Below the pieces are notes generated by a model that had not been told where the DNA came from, did not search any database, and saw only the letters and a list, made by a program, of their open reading frames with translations. A program made the translations under genes and the position numbers. Shown here one piece after another: positions 18,632 through 27,278 of a stretch of 64,000 nucleotides of DNA. The stretch covers positions 868,001 through 932,000 of the forward strand of contig CAVSPF010000003.1 in assembly GCA_963729995.1 (NCBI GenBank), given 5' to 3'. Positions within the stretch are counted from its first letter, which is position 1. Each line of letters starts with the position of its first letter. Source of the stretch: VRUE01 sp963729995 (GTDB taxonomy: Bacteria > Actinomycetota > Thermoleophilia > Solirubrobacterales > 70-9).

Positions 18632-19265
18632 GGCGGTGCGGATATGCATCTTCGACTACGGGATGGGCAACCTGCGCTCGGTCGAGAAGGCCCTCGAGCA
18701 CGTTGGTGCAAACGCAACGATCACCAGCGACGCCGACTCCGTGCGTGCCGCGGACGGCCTGATCCTGCCCGGGGTCGGCGCCTTCCCGAGGGCGATGGAG
18801 CGCATCCGCGAGCTGGGCCTGGACGAGCTCGTCGCCGAGCGCCGTGACGCCGGCGCGCCGATCCTCGGCATCTGCCTCGGCCTCCAGCTCCTCTTCGAGT
18901 CGACGACCGAGCTGGGAGGAGCCACCGGGCTCGGTCTGATCCCGGGCGAGGTCGTGGAGCTGGAGGCGGCTGGTCTCAAGGTCCCCCACATCGGCTGGTC
19001 ACCGGTGCGCTGGGAGCGCGAGTCGCGGCTGACCGATGGGATCGAGAGCGAGACGCCGTTCTACTTCGTCCACTCCTTCGCGCCTGTCCCGGTCACAGCC
19101 GACCTGCTCGGAACCGCCGCATACGGCGCCCGCTTTGCCTGTGCGGCCGAGCGCGACAACATCTTCGGCGTCCAGTTCCACCCCGAGAAGTCGAGCGCCG
19201 CCGGCCTGCGACTGCTCTCCAACTTCGTCGGGGTCTGCGCGGCCATCCCGGCCTCGGCCCGCTGA
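18624..19265 (+). CDS. hisH: Imidazole glycerol phosphate synthase, glutaminase subunit
   Basis: Class I glutamine amidotransferase of 213 residues that feeds ammonia to HisF. The nucleophile is in GICLGLQLLFE (Cys84). The oxyanion strand LPGVGAFPRAM and the His/Glu pair in VQFHPEKSSAAGLRLL complete the triad. The start overlaps hisB by 8 nt. Its partner hisF lies two genes downstream, after hisA. Confidence 0.96.
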   Translation: MTEAVRICIFDYGMGNLRSVEKALEHVGANATITSDADSVRAADGLILPGVGAFPRAMERIRELGLDELVAERRDAGAPILGICLGLQLLFESTTELGGATGLGLIPGEVVELEAAGLKVPHIGWSPVRWERESRLTDGIESETPFYFVHSFAPVPVTADLLGTAAYGARFACAAERDNIFGVQFHPEKSSAAGLRLLSNFVGVCAAIPASAR

Positions 19266-19286
19266 CCCCGTCGGAGACCAGACGCC

Positions 19287-20018
19287 GTGATCCTCTACCC
19301 GGCAATCGACATCCGTGGCGGCGGGGCGGTGCGGCTGTTGCAGGGCGACTACGAGCGCGAGACGGCCTATGACGCCGATCCGGTCGACGCCGCGGTGCGC
19401 TGGGCGGAGGACGGCGCGAGCTTCCTGCATGTGGTGGACCTCGACGGTGCCAGGGACGGAGCGCCGCGAAACCTGGATGCCGTACGCCGGATTGCCGCCG
19501 CGGTTCCCTGCCCGATCCAGGTTGGCGGAGGCCTGCGCGATGCCGGGTCGGTCGCCGCGGCGCTTGACGCCGGCGCCGAGCGCGTGGTGATCGGGACCGC
19601 AGCGCTGCGGGATCCGGGGTTCCTGGACGAGATGCTGGAGCGCCACGGCGAGGGTGTGGTGGTCTCGGTCGACGCCCGCGACGGGAAGGTGGCGCTGGCC
19701 GGATGGACAGAGGCAGGTGGGAAGGGGGCTGTCGAGGCTGTTGCGGCGCTGAGCGACCGGGGTGTGGCGCGTTTCCTCTGCACGGCGATCGAGGTCGACG
19801 GGACGATGGCGGGACCGTCGCTCGGCGAGCTGGGGAGGATCGCCGCCACGACCGACGCCCGGGTGATCGCCTCGGGGGGGGTGGGGGAACTGGCGCACCT
19901 CGAAGCCCTGGCCCGCGAGGCGGCCCCCAACGTCGAAGGCGTCATCGTCGGCCGCGCCCTCTACGAGGGCCGCTTCACCGTCGCCCAGGCCATCGCAGCG
20001 CTCGCTGCGGCGGCTTAG
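19287..20018 (+). CDS. hisA: ProFAR isomerase
   Basis: A 243-residue TIM-barrel enzyme converting ProFAR to PRFAR. Catalytic aspartates occur in LYPAIDIRGGGAVRL and near ..AIEVDGTMAGPS. Phosphate-binding loops are QVGGGLRDAGSV and IASGGVGELAHL. Some actinobacteria use one PriA-type enzyme for both HisA and TrpF reactions; this cannot be excluded without comparing residues. The GTG at 19287 gives the family N-terminus. Confidence 0.95.
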   Translation: MILYPAIDIRGGGAVRLLQGDYERETAYDADPVDAAVRWAEDGASFLHVVDLDGARDGAPRNLDAVRRIAAAVPCPIQVGGGLRDAGSVAAALDAGAERVVIGTAALRDPGFLDEMLERHGEGVVVSVDARDGKVALAGWTEAGGKGAVEAVAALSDRGVARFLCTAIEVDGTMAGPSLGELGRIAATTDARVIASGGVGELAHLEALAREAAPNVEGVIVGRALYEGRFTVAQAIAALAAAA

Positions 20019-20034
20019 ACACCGGAATGGGCTC

Positions 20035-20040
20035 TACTCT
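20035..20040 (+). promoter_or_regulatory. Candidate -10 element of hisF (TACTCT), leaderless
   Basis: The hexamer ends 6 nt before the hisF ATG with no Shine-Dalgarno between them, so hisF may have its own leaderless start inside the cluster. Confidence 0.45.
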
Positions 20041-20046
20041 CCCGCC

Positions 20047-20805
20047 ATGGTCCTGAAGCGCGTGATCCCCTGCCTCGACGTCGACGCCGGTCGCGTCGTC
20101 AAGGGCACCAACTTCGTCGGTCTGCGTGACGCCGGCGATCCGGTCGAGCTGGCCGAGCGCTACGACGCCGAGGGGGCCGACGAGCTCGTCTTCCTGGACA
20201 TCACCGCTTCGCACGAAAGGCGCGAGACGATCGTCAAGCTCGCCCGCCGGACCGCCGACAACGTGTTCATCCCGTTCACGATCGGAGGCGGCATCCGCTC
20301 GGTCGAAGACGCGCAGGCGGTGCTGGACGCCGGCGCCGACAAGGTCTCGGTCAACTCGGCGGCGCTCAACCGGCCCGAGCTGCTTACCGAGCTGGCCGAC
20401 CACTTCGGCGCGCAGTGCGTCGTCATCGCAATCGACGCCAAGCGCGATGACGGCGCCTGGGATGTCTATGTGAATGGGGGCCGGCAGAAGGTCGAGGGAC
20501 GCGAGGCGGTGGCCTGGGCGAGGGAGGCCGTCGAGCGCGGAGCGGGGGAGGTGCTGCTGACGAGCATGGATCGCGACGGCACCAACGACGGCTACGACAT
20601 CGCCCTGACGCGGGCGGTGGCGGACGCCGTGCCGGTGCCCGTGATCGCCTCCGGGGGCGCCGGGACGCTCGCGCACCTCAGTGAGGCGATTGCCGAGGGC
20701 CATGCGGACGCCGTGCTCTGCGCGTCGATCTTCCACTACGGCACCTACCGCGTCGGCGAGGCGAAGCGTCACCTTGCCGCCGACGGCATCCCCGTCCGGC
20801 TTTAG
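20047..20805 (+). CDS. hisF: Imidazole glycerol phosphate synthase, cyclase subunit
   Basis: Partner of HisH that closes the imidazole ring. The 252-residue TIM barrel has RVIPCLDVDAGRVVKG with the catalytic Asp, FIPFTIGGGIRS, DKVSVNSAA, the second Asp region SMDRDGTNDGYD and VIASGGAGTLAHL. It ends the his cluster; hisC, hisI and hisE are not in this window. A 20-bp palindrome follows between it and the convergent deacetylase gene. Confidence 0.97.
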   Translation: MVLKRVIPCLDVDAGRVVKGTNFVGLRDAGDPVELAERYDAEGADELVFLDITASHERRETIVKLARRTADNVFIPFTIGGGIRSVEDAQAVLDAGADKVSVNSAALNRPELLTELADHFGAQCVVIAIDAKRDDGAWDVYVNGGRQKVEGREAVAWAREAVERGAGEVLLTSMDRDGTNDGYDIALTRAVADAVPVPVIASGGAGTLAHLSEAIAEGHADAVLCASIFHYGTYRVGEAKRHLAADGIPVRL

Positions 20806-20808
20806 CGT

Positions 20809-20828
20809 GAGGTGACCCGGGTCACCTC
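20809..20828. terminator. 20-bp perfect palindrome between convergent hisF and deacetylase genes
   Basis: GAGGTGACCC/GGGTCACCTC is a perfect 10+10 palindrome with no T-tract. It contains the deacetylase stop codon. Placement between convergent stops suggests a bidirectional terminator, though a protein site is possible. Confidence 0.45.
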
Positions 20829-21784
20829 TGGCGAAGGTCGGCGGCGAGACCGGCGACGCCGCTTGAGCCGAGGATCTCGAAGCGGGCGAGTTCGTAGGGC
20901 TTCTCGCGGGTCGCGTAGCCGGGAATCTCGGTGGTCGCGCCGACGTACCCCGCCGCCTTCACAGCCGCGATCACGGTCGCGTCAAACCGTCCCGCCGGAT
21001 AGCAGAAGTCATCGACAGGCACGCCGTATTCGCGCCGCAGCATCGCCCGCGAGCCCGCCACCTCTTCCTTCAGCTGCGCGGCGCCGAGGGTAGTCAGGTC
21101 GAGGTGGTGGATGGTGTGTGCGGCCAGCTCCCAGCCGGCGTCGATCATCGCTTCGACGTCGCTGTGGTAGAGGTCGGAGCCTTCCGCCTTCAGGTTCAGC
21201 ACGCCCGCCCAGCCATGCTTGCGCAGCTCCGGCAGGGCGAACGTGAACTGCGGCCGGTAGCCATCGTCGAAGGACAGGACGATCGGCTTCGGAGGCAGGG
21301 TGCCGCCGTGGTGCCAGGCTGCCTCGACCTGTTCGAGGGTGACCGCCTCATACCCCTGCCGAGCGAGCCAGTCCATCTGGTGGCTGAAGTCCGACCTCCC
21401 CACGTACAGCTCGGGGTAGGGAGCGCCAGCCGGCGGCGCACCCAGCACGTGATACTCGAGGATCGGCACGGGTCCGGTGTGTGGGCCCCAGTCGGCCTGC
21501 GGCGTGGCGTTGCGGACTCGGCCGGAGGCATGGTTTGCCCCGCCGGCACCGGACTTGCCCGCGGACAGCGACTTTCGTGCCGCTCCACCTCCACCTCCAC
21601 CGCTGCCGCCGACCAGCACGGCGCCGATGGCCAGCGCAGCAGCGACCAGAATGCCGGCCGCGAGCAGACGGTTTCTCCTCACCCGTTGCCGCTGGCGCTG
21701 CCGCCGTTCGCTCAGGCGCTCGCGCCGGTCGCCCGGCCGGCCCTCGTGCCCTGTCGGTTGCTCGACCATCCGGAACGCGATCAT
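20822..21784 (-). CDS. Polysaccharide deacetylase (NodB homology), membrane-anchored
   Basis: A carbohydrate esterase family 4-type enzyme likely acting on cell-wall or exported glycans. A basic stretch and one transmembrane segment (LLAAGILVAAALAIGAVLV) are followed by a Gly/Ser linker. In the catalytic domain come VPILEYHVLG, the metal and base motif IVLSFDDGYRPQ, the His pair in AAHTIHHLDL and FCYPAGRFD. The start is uncertain. The frame runs to a TTG at 21859 that overlaps cca; the ATG at 21784 or 21769 is more plausible. No Shine-Dalgarno is clear at any of them. Confidence 0.88.
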   Translation of the reverse strand: MIAFRMVEQPTGHEGRPGDRRERLSERRQRQRQRVRRNRLLAAGILVAAALAIGAVLVGGSGGGGGGAARKSLSAGKSGAGGANHASGRVRNATPQADWGPHTGPVPILEYHVLGAPPAGAPYPELYVGRSDFSHQMDWLARQGYEAVTLEQVEAAWHHGGTLPPKPIVLSFDDGYRPQFTFALPELRKHGWAGVLNLKAEGSDLYHSDVEAMIDAGWELAAHTIHHLDLTTLGAAQLKEEVAGSRAMLRREYGVPVDDFCYPAGRFDATVIAAVKAAGYVGATTEIPGYATREKPYELARFEILGSSGVAGLAADLRQR

Positions 21785-21842
21785 GGCAAGGTCGGCACCA
21801 GCGCGTGCGGCCGGTTTCGGACAGACTCTTGGCCGGGAGCCG

Positions 21843-22976
21843 ATGCGAATGCCCGACAAGCCGACCGACGATCTGGCGCAAGCGCTGGAGAGCGCCTACC
21901 CCGAGCTCGCCATGGTGCGCAAGGCGAGCGGCGCCGAACGCGTCTACCTCGTCGGCGGCTCGGTGCGGGACATGCTGCTCGGCAGGGCGCGCTCGGACAT
22001 CGACCTGGTCGTCGAGGGGGATGCCACCGCGCTTGCCGGCAGGCTGGGCGCCGAGCTCGTCGAGCATGAGCGGTTCGGCACCGCAAAGGTTCGTCTCGAC
22101 GGGCACGAGGTCGATGTCGCCAGCGCGCGCGCCGAGTCGTATCCGCACCCGGGCGCCCTGCCGCAGGTGGAGCCGGCAAGCGAGATCGCCGTCGATCTCG
22201 CTCGCCGCGATTTCACGATCAACGCGATGGCCATTCCGCTGCAGGGTGCGCCGAGGCTCATCGACCCCCATGGCGGTCACGACGACCTCGTGTCGGGATT
22301 GCTCCGGGTGCTGAGCCCCCGCTCCTTCGAGGATGACCCGACCCGGGCACTCCGCGCCGCTCGCTACGCGGCGCGATTCGACTTCCGCCTGGAGCCGGAG
22401 ACCGAGCACCTGCTCCGCAAGGCCGACCTGAGCACGGTCTCCGCCGATCGACGCGAAGCCGACCTGCTGCGGCTCGCCGCTGAGCCGAGCGCGGCGCGCG
22501 GCTTCGCACTGCTGGGCGAATGGGGCCTGGTCGAGCTGCGTCCGGCGGGCGCCGATCTGGCCGCGCGCGTTGTCGACCTGCTCTCGAGACCACCGTGGAA
22601 GGAGCTTGCGCCAGGCAACCGAGCGGTGCTGGCAGCGGCGCTCGGCCCCGCCGGCGCGGAGGAGGAGCTGGCCGCCGCGCGGCCGGACCGCCCCTCGGAG
22701 GCCGTGGAGCTGGCGCGTCATCGCGGCCCCGTCGAGCTCATTCTGGCCCGAGCGCTGGGCGCCGAGTGGCTGGACCGGTACCTCTCGAGCTGGCGCCTGG
22801 TCGGGCTCGAGATCGACGGGCGCGATCTGATCGCGGCGGGAATCCCGGAGGGCCCGGCGCTTGGTCGCGGGCTCGCGGAGGCACTGCGCCGCAAGCTCGA
22901 TGGAGAGATCGAGGGACGTGCCGAGGAGCTGGAGGCGGCACTGGCAGCTGCGCGGGGAGCCGATGGACTGGCGTGA
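21843..22976 (+). CDS. cca: tRNA nucleotidyltransferase (CCA-adding/poly(A) polymerase family)
   Basis: Class II nucleotidyltransferase of 377 residues. Head-domain motifs are YLVGGSVRDMLLGR and SDIDLVVEGD (metal aspartates), then DLARRDFTINAMAI and FEDDPTRALRAARYAARFDF. No HD phosphohydrolase motif is visible at the C-terminus. It probably adds or repairs the 3' CCA of tRNAs, but an A-adding specificity is not excluded by eye. The start is ATG at 21843, with a second ATG at 21849. The 3' end overlaps the next gene by 14 nt. Confidence 0.88.
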   Translation: MRMPDKPTDDLAQALESAYPELAMVRKASGAERVYLVGGSVRDMLLGRARSDIDLVVEGDATALAGRLGAELVEHERFGTAKVRLDGHEVDVASARAESYPHPGALPQVEPASEIAVDLARRDFTINAMAIPLQGAPRLIDPHGGHDDLVSGLLRVLSPRSFEDDPTRALRAARYAARFDFRLEPETEHLLRKADLSTVSADRREADLLRLAAEPSAARGFALLGEWGLVELRPAGADLAARVVDLLSRPPWKELAPGNRAVLAAALGPAGAEEELAAARPDRPSEAVELARHRGPVELILARALGAEWLDRYLSSWRLVGLEIDGRDLIAAGIPEGPALGRGLAEALRRKLDGEIEGRAEELEAALAAARGADGLA

Positions 22977-23712
22977 GGCCAACGGGGTCCGCTGGCTGGA
23001 GGCGCGCCTGCCGGGAGCCCGCGCGGCCTTCTCCACCCGCGCCGGCGGCGTCAGCGAGCAGCCGTTCGACTGCCTCAACCTCGGTGTCTTCACGGAAGAC
23101 GACACCGACCGAGTGGTGGAGAACCGCCGCCGGCTCGCCGCCGCGTTGGGCTTCGCCGGCGAGCGCATCGCCCTCGGGCGACAGGTGCATGCTGCCGAGC
23201 TGCTCAGCCACTCGGCCCCCCAGCGGCCCAGCCCCTTTGCCCGGCCGGGGAGCGAGATCCCCAGGGCGGACGGGCACGTCACGGCGAAGCCGTTGCTGCC
23301 CCTGCTCGTCTTCGTGGCCGATTGTCTGCCGGTGGCCCTTTCGGGGCCGCGTGGTGTCGCGATGCTCCATTGCGGCTGGCGCGGGCTGGCGGCCGGGATC
23401 GTCGCGCGGGGCGCCGAGGCGGTGGGCGCCACGGCTGCCGCCATCGGGCCTGGGATCGGGCCCTGCTGCTACGAGGTCGGCGAGGAGGTCCTCGACGCGT
23501 TTGCGGGCCGCGGCAACGAGAGCACCGCAGCCCGCACGCTGGACCTGCCCGAGGTGGCGCGGCGCCTGCTGGAGGAGGCCGGAGTCGAGCGGATCGAGAC
23601 GGCGGGGCTCTGCACGAGCTGCGAGTCGGATCTGTTCTTCTCCCACCGGCGCGACGCCGGTCGCACCGGGCGACAGGCCGGCCTCGTCTGGCGGACGGCG
23701 GCGGAGGCCTGA
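22963..23712 (+). CDS. pgeF: PgeF/YfiH family (multicopper-like) protein
   Basis: A 249-residue member of the YfiH/DUF152 family, described as a peptidoglycan editing factor and earlier as a polyphenol oxidase or laccase. The three metal-site segments are present: RQVHAAELL, FVADCLPVAL and MLHCGWRGLAAGIV. GPGIGPCCYEVGEEV and the C-terminal CTSCESDLFFSHRRD...GRQAGLVW also match. The neighbourhood (yggS-like, sepF, proC, yggT-like, lspA) is the standard setting of this gene in Gram-positive bacteria downstream of division genes. The ATG at 22963 is inside the end of cca. Confidence 0.9.
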   Translation: MDWREANGVRWLEARLPGARAAFSTRAGGVSEQPFDCLNLGVFTEDDTDRVVENRRRLAAALGFAGERIALGRQVHAAELLSHSAPQRPSPFARPGSEIPRADGHVTAKPLLPLLVFVADCLPVALSGPRGVAMLHCGWRGLAAGIVARGAEAVGATAAAIGPGIGPCCYEVGEEVLDAFAGRGNESTAARTLDLPEVARRLLEEAGVERIETAGLCTSCESDLFFSHRRDAGRTGRQAGLVWRTAAEA

Positions 23713-24345
23713 ATGCCGGGCCTGGTCCATGGCCTCGAGCCGGCGAGGATCGCCGCCAACCTGGAGCGGGTGCGCGAGGTCAGCGGCGATGAGGTCGAGG
23801 TGCTGGCTGCGACCAAGTACGTACCGCTGGAGGAGATGGGCGCCCTCGCCGAGGCCGGCATCACCCTCGTCGGCGAGAACCGCCAGCAGGACCTTGCCGC
23901 AAAGCGGGCGCATTGGGGGGACGCATTCGAGTGGGACTTCATCGGGAACCTGCAGAGCCGCAAGGTCAAGCTGCTGCTCCCCGTCTGCCGGCTCATCCAT
24001 TCCGTTGCGACGGAGTCGGCGCTGGTGCAGCTCGGTCGCTACGCGGGCCCCGAGACCGAGGTCCTCGTAGAGGTCAACGTCGCCGGCGAGATGGGGAAGG
24101 GGGGCATCGCCCCTGGCGATCTGGCCTCCTTCGTCGACCGCTGCCCGGTGCGGGTTTCAGGCCTGATGACGATGCCGCCGTTCAGTCAGGATCCCGAGGA
24201 CTCACGCCCCTACTTCGCCCGCCTCACCGCGCTGGCCGGCGACCTCGGCTTGCGACGGCTTTCGATGGGCACCTCGCAGGACTGGCGCGTAGCGGTCGAG
24301 GAGGGAGCCACGATCGTTCGCCTGGGAACGGCCCTATATTTGTGA
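23713..24345 (+). CDS. YggS/PROSC family pyridoxal phosphate-binding protein
   Basis: PLP-homeostasis protein of 210 residues with a fold-type III barrel. The PLP lysine is in VLAATKYVPLEEM. VGENRQQDLAAKRAHW and WDFIGNLQSRKVKLL are signatures. SGLMTMPPF and LSMGTSQDWRVAVEEGATIVRLG bind the phosphate. It has no known catalytic activity. The start codon immediately follows the pgeF stop with no gap. The family is often called YggS, PLPBP or PROSC. Confidence 0.94.
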   Translation: MPGLVHGLEPARIAANLERVREVSGDEVEVLAATKYVPLEEMGALAEAGITLVGENRQQDLAAKRAHWGDAFEWDFIGNLQSRKVKLLLPVCRLIHSVATESALVQLGRYAGPETEVLVEVNVAGEMGKGGIAPGDLASFVDRCPVRVSGLMTMPPFSQDPEDSRPYFARLTALAGDLGLRRLSMGTSQDWRVAVEEGATIVRLGTALYL

Positions 24346-24419
24346 CATGTGAGGCTTGCGGCCGGAGACGCCATAATCAGGTAGAGGAATCGCCGGCTCC
24401 GAGCCGAATGACCCGAAAT

Positions 24420-24965
24420 ATGGCTTTGAGAGATACGTGGCATAAAGCGCTCGTCTACTTTGGCCTCGCCGAAGACGACGAGTACGGCCCCGAATATGAC
24501 GAGGCCGACGACTTCGACACCGGTTCGGAGGGGCACTCTGGCGGCGGTCGCGGATCCGGCCAGGTGAGGCGCCTGCCGACCGCGCGTCGCAGCCGCCGCG
24601 ACGAGATCGACGACATCTTTGCCGACGACGAGCCGATCTCGGCCTCACGCACCCGCGTGCTGCGACCGGTCGGAAACGGCGACTCCGACGTCAAGGTGCA
24701 CCTGGTCATTCCGCGCAACTTCAACGACGCACAACAGGTCGCCGACCAGTTCAAGCGATCGGTGCCGGTCATCCTCAACCTGCAGACGACCGATCATGAG
24801 CTCTCCAAGCGGATGATCGACTTCTGCTCGGGGCTCACCTATTCCCTTGACGGGGGCATGCAGCGGATTGCCGAGAAGATCTTCCTGCTGACACCGCGCA
24901 ACGTAGAGGTGTCCGCCGAGGAGAAGGCACGCCTGCTCGACAAGGGCTTCTTCAACCAGTCCTGA
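24420..24965 (+). CDS. sepF: Cell division protein SepF
   Basis: FtsZ-ring membrane anchor of 181 residues. The N-terminal MALRDTWHKALVYFGLAEDD is the amphipathic membrane-binding helix. An acidic/basic linker follows, then the conserved SepF domain: VHLVIPRNFNDAQQVADQFK...PVILNLQTTD...RMIDFCSGLTYSLDGGMQRIAEKIFLLTP. A second ATG at 24408 would add four residues (MTRN); ATG 24420 is preferred because the helix begins there. CATAAT at 24372-24377 is a possible -10 for a leadered transcript. ftsZ is not in the window. Confidence 0.95.
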   Translation: MALRDTWHKALVYFGLAEDDEYGPEYDEADDFDTGSEGHSGGGRGSGQVRRLPTARRSRRDEIDDIFADDEPISASRTRVLRPVGNGDSDVKVHLVIPRNFNDAQQVADQFKRSVPVILNLQTTDHELSKRMIDFCSGLTYSLDGGMQRIAEKIFLLTPRNVEVSAEEKARLLDKGFFNQS

Positions 24966-24972
24966 CTCCGAC

Positions 24973-24978
24973 TAGTCT
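24973..24978 (+). promoter_or_regulatory. Candidate -10 element of proC (TAGTCT), leaderless
   Basis: The hexamer ends 7 nt before the proC GTG and no Shine-Dalgarno is visible. Confidence 0.45.
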
Positions 24979-24985
24979 CCCGGCG

Positions 24986-25726
24986 GTGATTGTCGGATTC
25001 GTGGGATCGGGGAGTATGGCCGCCGCTATGGCGCGGGGATTGGCTGGCGCCGTGGACGGCATGCTTTTCACGGACTCGGGGTCGGGAAGGGCGGAGGAGC
25101 TGGCGCGGGAGGTTGGTGGGGAAGTGGTCGTGTCGAATGCCGTGCTTGCAGATGCGGCCGATCTGATCGTGCTGGCGGTGAAGCCGGCGAAGCTCGACGA
25201 GGTGGCCCCCGAGCTGGCGCAGGCCAAGCTCGTCGTTTCCCTGCTCGGCGCCACGGCGCTGGGGCGGGTCGAAGCCGCGTTTCCGGATGCCGAGGTCCTG
25301 CGGGTGATGCCGAACCTCGGAGTCGAGGTCCGCAAGGGCGTTCTCTGCGTTGCCGGCGGCCAGAGCGCTGAGGTGCGCGAAATGTTGGCGGTCCTCGGGC
25401 ATGTGGTCGAGCTGCCGGACCCCGAGTTCGATGCGGCCACCGCGGTGATGGCGTGCGCTCCGGCCTATCTGGCGCTGGCTGTCGAGGCACTGGCCGATTC
25501 CGGCGCCGCCGCCGGGCTGGACGCGGACCTTGCACGCGAGCTGGTGGTCGAGACGACCGCCGGCACGGCCGAGCTGCTGCGCCTGCGCCACCCCGCCGAC
25601 GTGCGCAGGGCGGTCGCCTCGCCGGGGGGGAGCACCGAGGCCGGCCTCGAGGCGCTTGACCGAGAGGGGGCGCGGGCCGCGTTCGAGGCGGCTGTGCGGG
25701 CCTCCCTGGAGAGGATGCAGCAATGA
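24986..25726 (+). CDS. proC: Pyrroline-5-carboxylate reductase
   Basis: NAD(P)H-dependent last step of proline synthesis. The 246-residue protein opens with the Rossmann loop VGFVGSGSMAAAMARGL. VLAVKPAKLDEV and VLRVMPNLGVEVRKG follow, and the C-terminal dimerisation region has ALADSGAAAGL...AVASPGGSTEAGLEALDREG, a strong ProC signature. It is slightly shorter than E. coli ProC (269). The GTG at 24986 gives the usual MIVGFVGSG start. The 3' end overlaps the next gene by 4 nt. Confidence 0.95.
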   Translation: MIVGFVGSGSMAAAMARGLAGAVDGMLFTDSGSGRAEELAREVGGEVVVSNAVLADAADLIVLAVKPAKLDEVAPELAQAKLVVSLLGATALGRVEAAFPDAEVLRVMPNLGVEVRKGVLCVAGGQSAEVREMLAVLGHVVELPDPEFDAATAVMACAPAYLALAVEALADSGAAAGLDADLARELVVETTAGTAELLRLRHPADVRRAVASPGGSTEAGLEALDREGARAAFEAAVRASLERMQQ

Positions 25727-26025
25727 TCGCCCTGGCCATCACGCGGACTGACGTCGCCGACTACGTCAGCGCGCTCTTCCTCGTCTACATCGTCCTGATC
25801 TTCGCCAACATCCTCATCTCCTGGCTGCCACGGGTTCCGTACCACCGCTGGCTGCGCGCGGTGCTCGACTTCATCACCGAGACGACCAACCCCTATCTCA
25901 ACCTCTTCCGGCGCTTTCTGCCGCCCATCGGCGGCCGCGGCTTTGCGCTCGACCTCAGCCCGATGATCGGCCTCATCGTGCTGCTCGTCCTGCGCAGCGT
26001 GATCGTCGGGCTGATCGCAGGGTGA
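25723..26025 (+). CDS. YggT family membrane protein
   Basis: A 100-residue protein with two hydrophobic segments (about 17-40 and 75-97). The segment between them, ITETTNPYLNLFRRFLPPIGG, is the YggT/YlmG signature, followed by LDLSPMIGLIVLLVLRSVI. YlmG homologues sit next to sepF in many bacteria and are linked with septum placement and, in plastids, nucleoid distribution. It is 4-nt coupled on both sides (proC and lspA). Confidence 0.92.
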   Translation: MIALAITRTDVADYVSALFLVYIVLIFANILISWLPRVPYHRWLRAVLDFITETTNPYLNLFRRFLPPIGGRGFALDLSPMIGLIVLLVLRSVIVGLIAG

Positions 26026-26480
26026 GCGGGGCCCGCGCTCGCGCCTGGCGCCTGGCCGGGGCTGTCTGCGGCGTGGTTGTCGCGCTCGATCAGGGCGCCA
26101 AGGCGGTCGTCGAGGCCAGGGTCGTGCCAGGGCAGGACGTCCACGTGCTGGGGCCCCTCAGCCTGACCCTCGTCCACAACCGGGGGGTCGCGTTCGGGCT
26201 GGCGAGCGGGGGAGGGGGAGCGCTGATAGCCCTCACGGTTGGCGCCCTCGCCTTCGTTGGCGTGCTGTTCGCCCGTCATCCCACGCGGCCCGGCATGTGG
26301 CTCGCCGTCGGGTTGCTGGCCGGTGGGGCCCTTGGCAACCTCGCGGACCGCGTCCGCGTGGACGCGGTGACGGACTACGTGGCTTTCCTCTCCTGGCCGC
26401 CCTTCAACCTTGCCGACGCCTCGATCACGGTTGGCGTGGTCCTGCTGGCGCTGGCCTACCTTCGCGAGCCGTCCCGGTGA
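26022..26480 (+). CDS. lspA: Lipoprotein signal peptidase (signal peptidase II)
   Basis: Aspartic protease of the inner membrane that cleaves prolipoprotein signal peptides. The 152-residue protein has four hydrophobic segments, VALDQGAKAVVE, LVHNRGVAFGLASG and the two catalytic-Asp motifs GNLADRVR and FNLADASI. The GTG at 26022 overlaps the yggT stop by 4 nt, and its own stop overlaps the next start. Confidence 0.95.
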   Translation: MSGARARAWRLAGAVCGVVVALDQGAKAVVEARVVPGQDVHVLGPLSLTLVHNRGVAFGLASGGGGALIALTVGALAFVGVLFARHPTRPGMWLAVGLLAGGALGNLADRVRVDAVTDYVAFLSWPPFNLADASITVGVVLLALAYLREPSR

Positions 26481-27151
26481 CCGCGTTGCGTGTCGTCTAC
26501 CTCGACGAGGCGCTTGCCGTCGTCGACAAGCCCGCCGGCCTCGTCGTCCACCCGGCGCCCACGCACCGTGGGCCAACCTTGGTCGGCGAGCTGGGCGAGA
26601 TCCTTGCCGGGGGGGAAGACCCTCAGCGACCGGGCATCGTCCACCGGCTCGACAAGGGGACAAGCGGCCTGCTGGTCGTCGCACGCAGCGACGCGGCGCT
26701 CGCGGCGCTCCAGACGCAGGTCCGGAAGCGCGAGGTCGAGCGTCTCTACCTCGCCCTCGCCCACGGTCGTGTCGCATCCCGGACGGGGACGATCGATGCT
26801 CCGATCGGCCGCGCCCATCGCCAGCGGCAGCGAATGGCCGTCTCGGGCGCCGCCTCGCGCCAGGCCCGCACGCACTTCACCGTGCTCGAGCTGCTCCGCG
26901 CCGAGACCTACCTGGAGGCACGCCTGGAAACCGGGCGCACCCATCAGATCCGTGCCCACTTCGCCGCCATCGGTCATCCGCTCGTCGGCGACACGACCTA
27001 TGGCGGCAAGCAGAAGTACGGGCTGGGCAGACAGTTTCTGCATGCTCACCGTCTCGCCTTCAGGCACCCGATCAGCGGCAAGGCGATGGCGTTCTCCTCG
27101 GAGCTGCCAGCGGACCTTGCGGCGGCTCTCGAATCCGCTCGCACGGCTTAG
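26477..27151 (+). CDS. RluD/RluA family pseudouridine synthase lacking the S4 domain
   Basis: Predicted to isomerise uridine to pseudouridine in rRNA or tRNA. The 224-residue protein contains only the catalytic domain: VYLDEALAVVDKPAGLVVHP and the catalytic-Asp motif PGIVHRLDKGTSGLLVVARS. ARTHFTVLE and TGRTHQIRAHFAAIGHPLVGD follow. Typical RluD has an additional N-terminal S4 domain of about 80 residues, and none is possible here because lspA occupies that DNA. The GTG start at 26477 overlaps the lspA stop by 4 nt. The lspA-rluD order is standard in Gram-positives. Confidence 0.9.
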   Translation: MTALRVVYLDEALAVVDKPAGLVVHPAPTHRGPTLVGELGEILAGGEDPQRPGIVHRLDKGTSGLLVVARSDAALAALQTQVRKREVERLYLALAHGRVASRTGTIDAPIGRAHRQRQRMAVSGAASRQARTHFTVLELLRAETYLEARLETGRTHQIRAHFAAIGHPLVGDTTYGGKQKYGLGRQFLHAHRLAFRHPISGKAMAFSSELPADLAAALESARTA

Positions 27152-27278
27152 CGCCGCCCGAACTACAATTGCCTGCCCTAAACCGACCCCCTTCGTACCG
27201 TCCCGGATCCTGACCGGCAACGAGACCGCGTCCCCGGCTAGGGCGATGGGGAATCAGCAACCTAAGGAGATTTTGACA

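Noticed and set aside
20809..20828. Palindrome GAGGTGACCC/GGGTCACCTC as a regulator operator
   Set aside because: It lies between convergent stops with no promoter nearby, so termination is more likely, although a protein site is not excluded.
21785..21859. Longer N-terminus for the polysaccharide deacetylase from TTG 21859
   Set aside because: It would overlap the cca start, uses a rare codon without a ribosome binding site and adds atypical residues.
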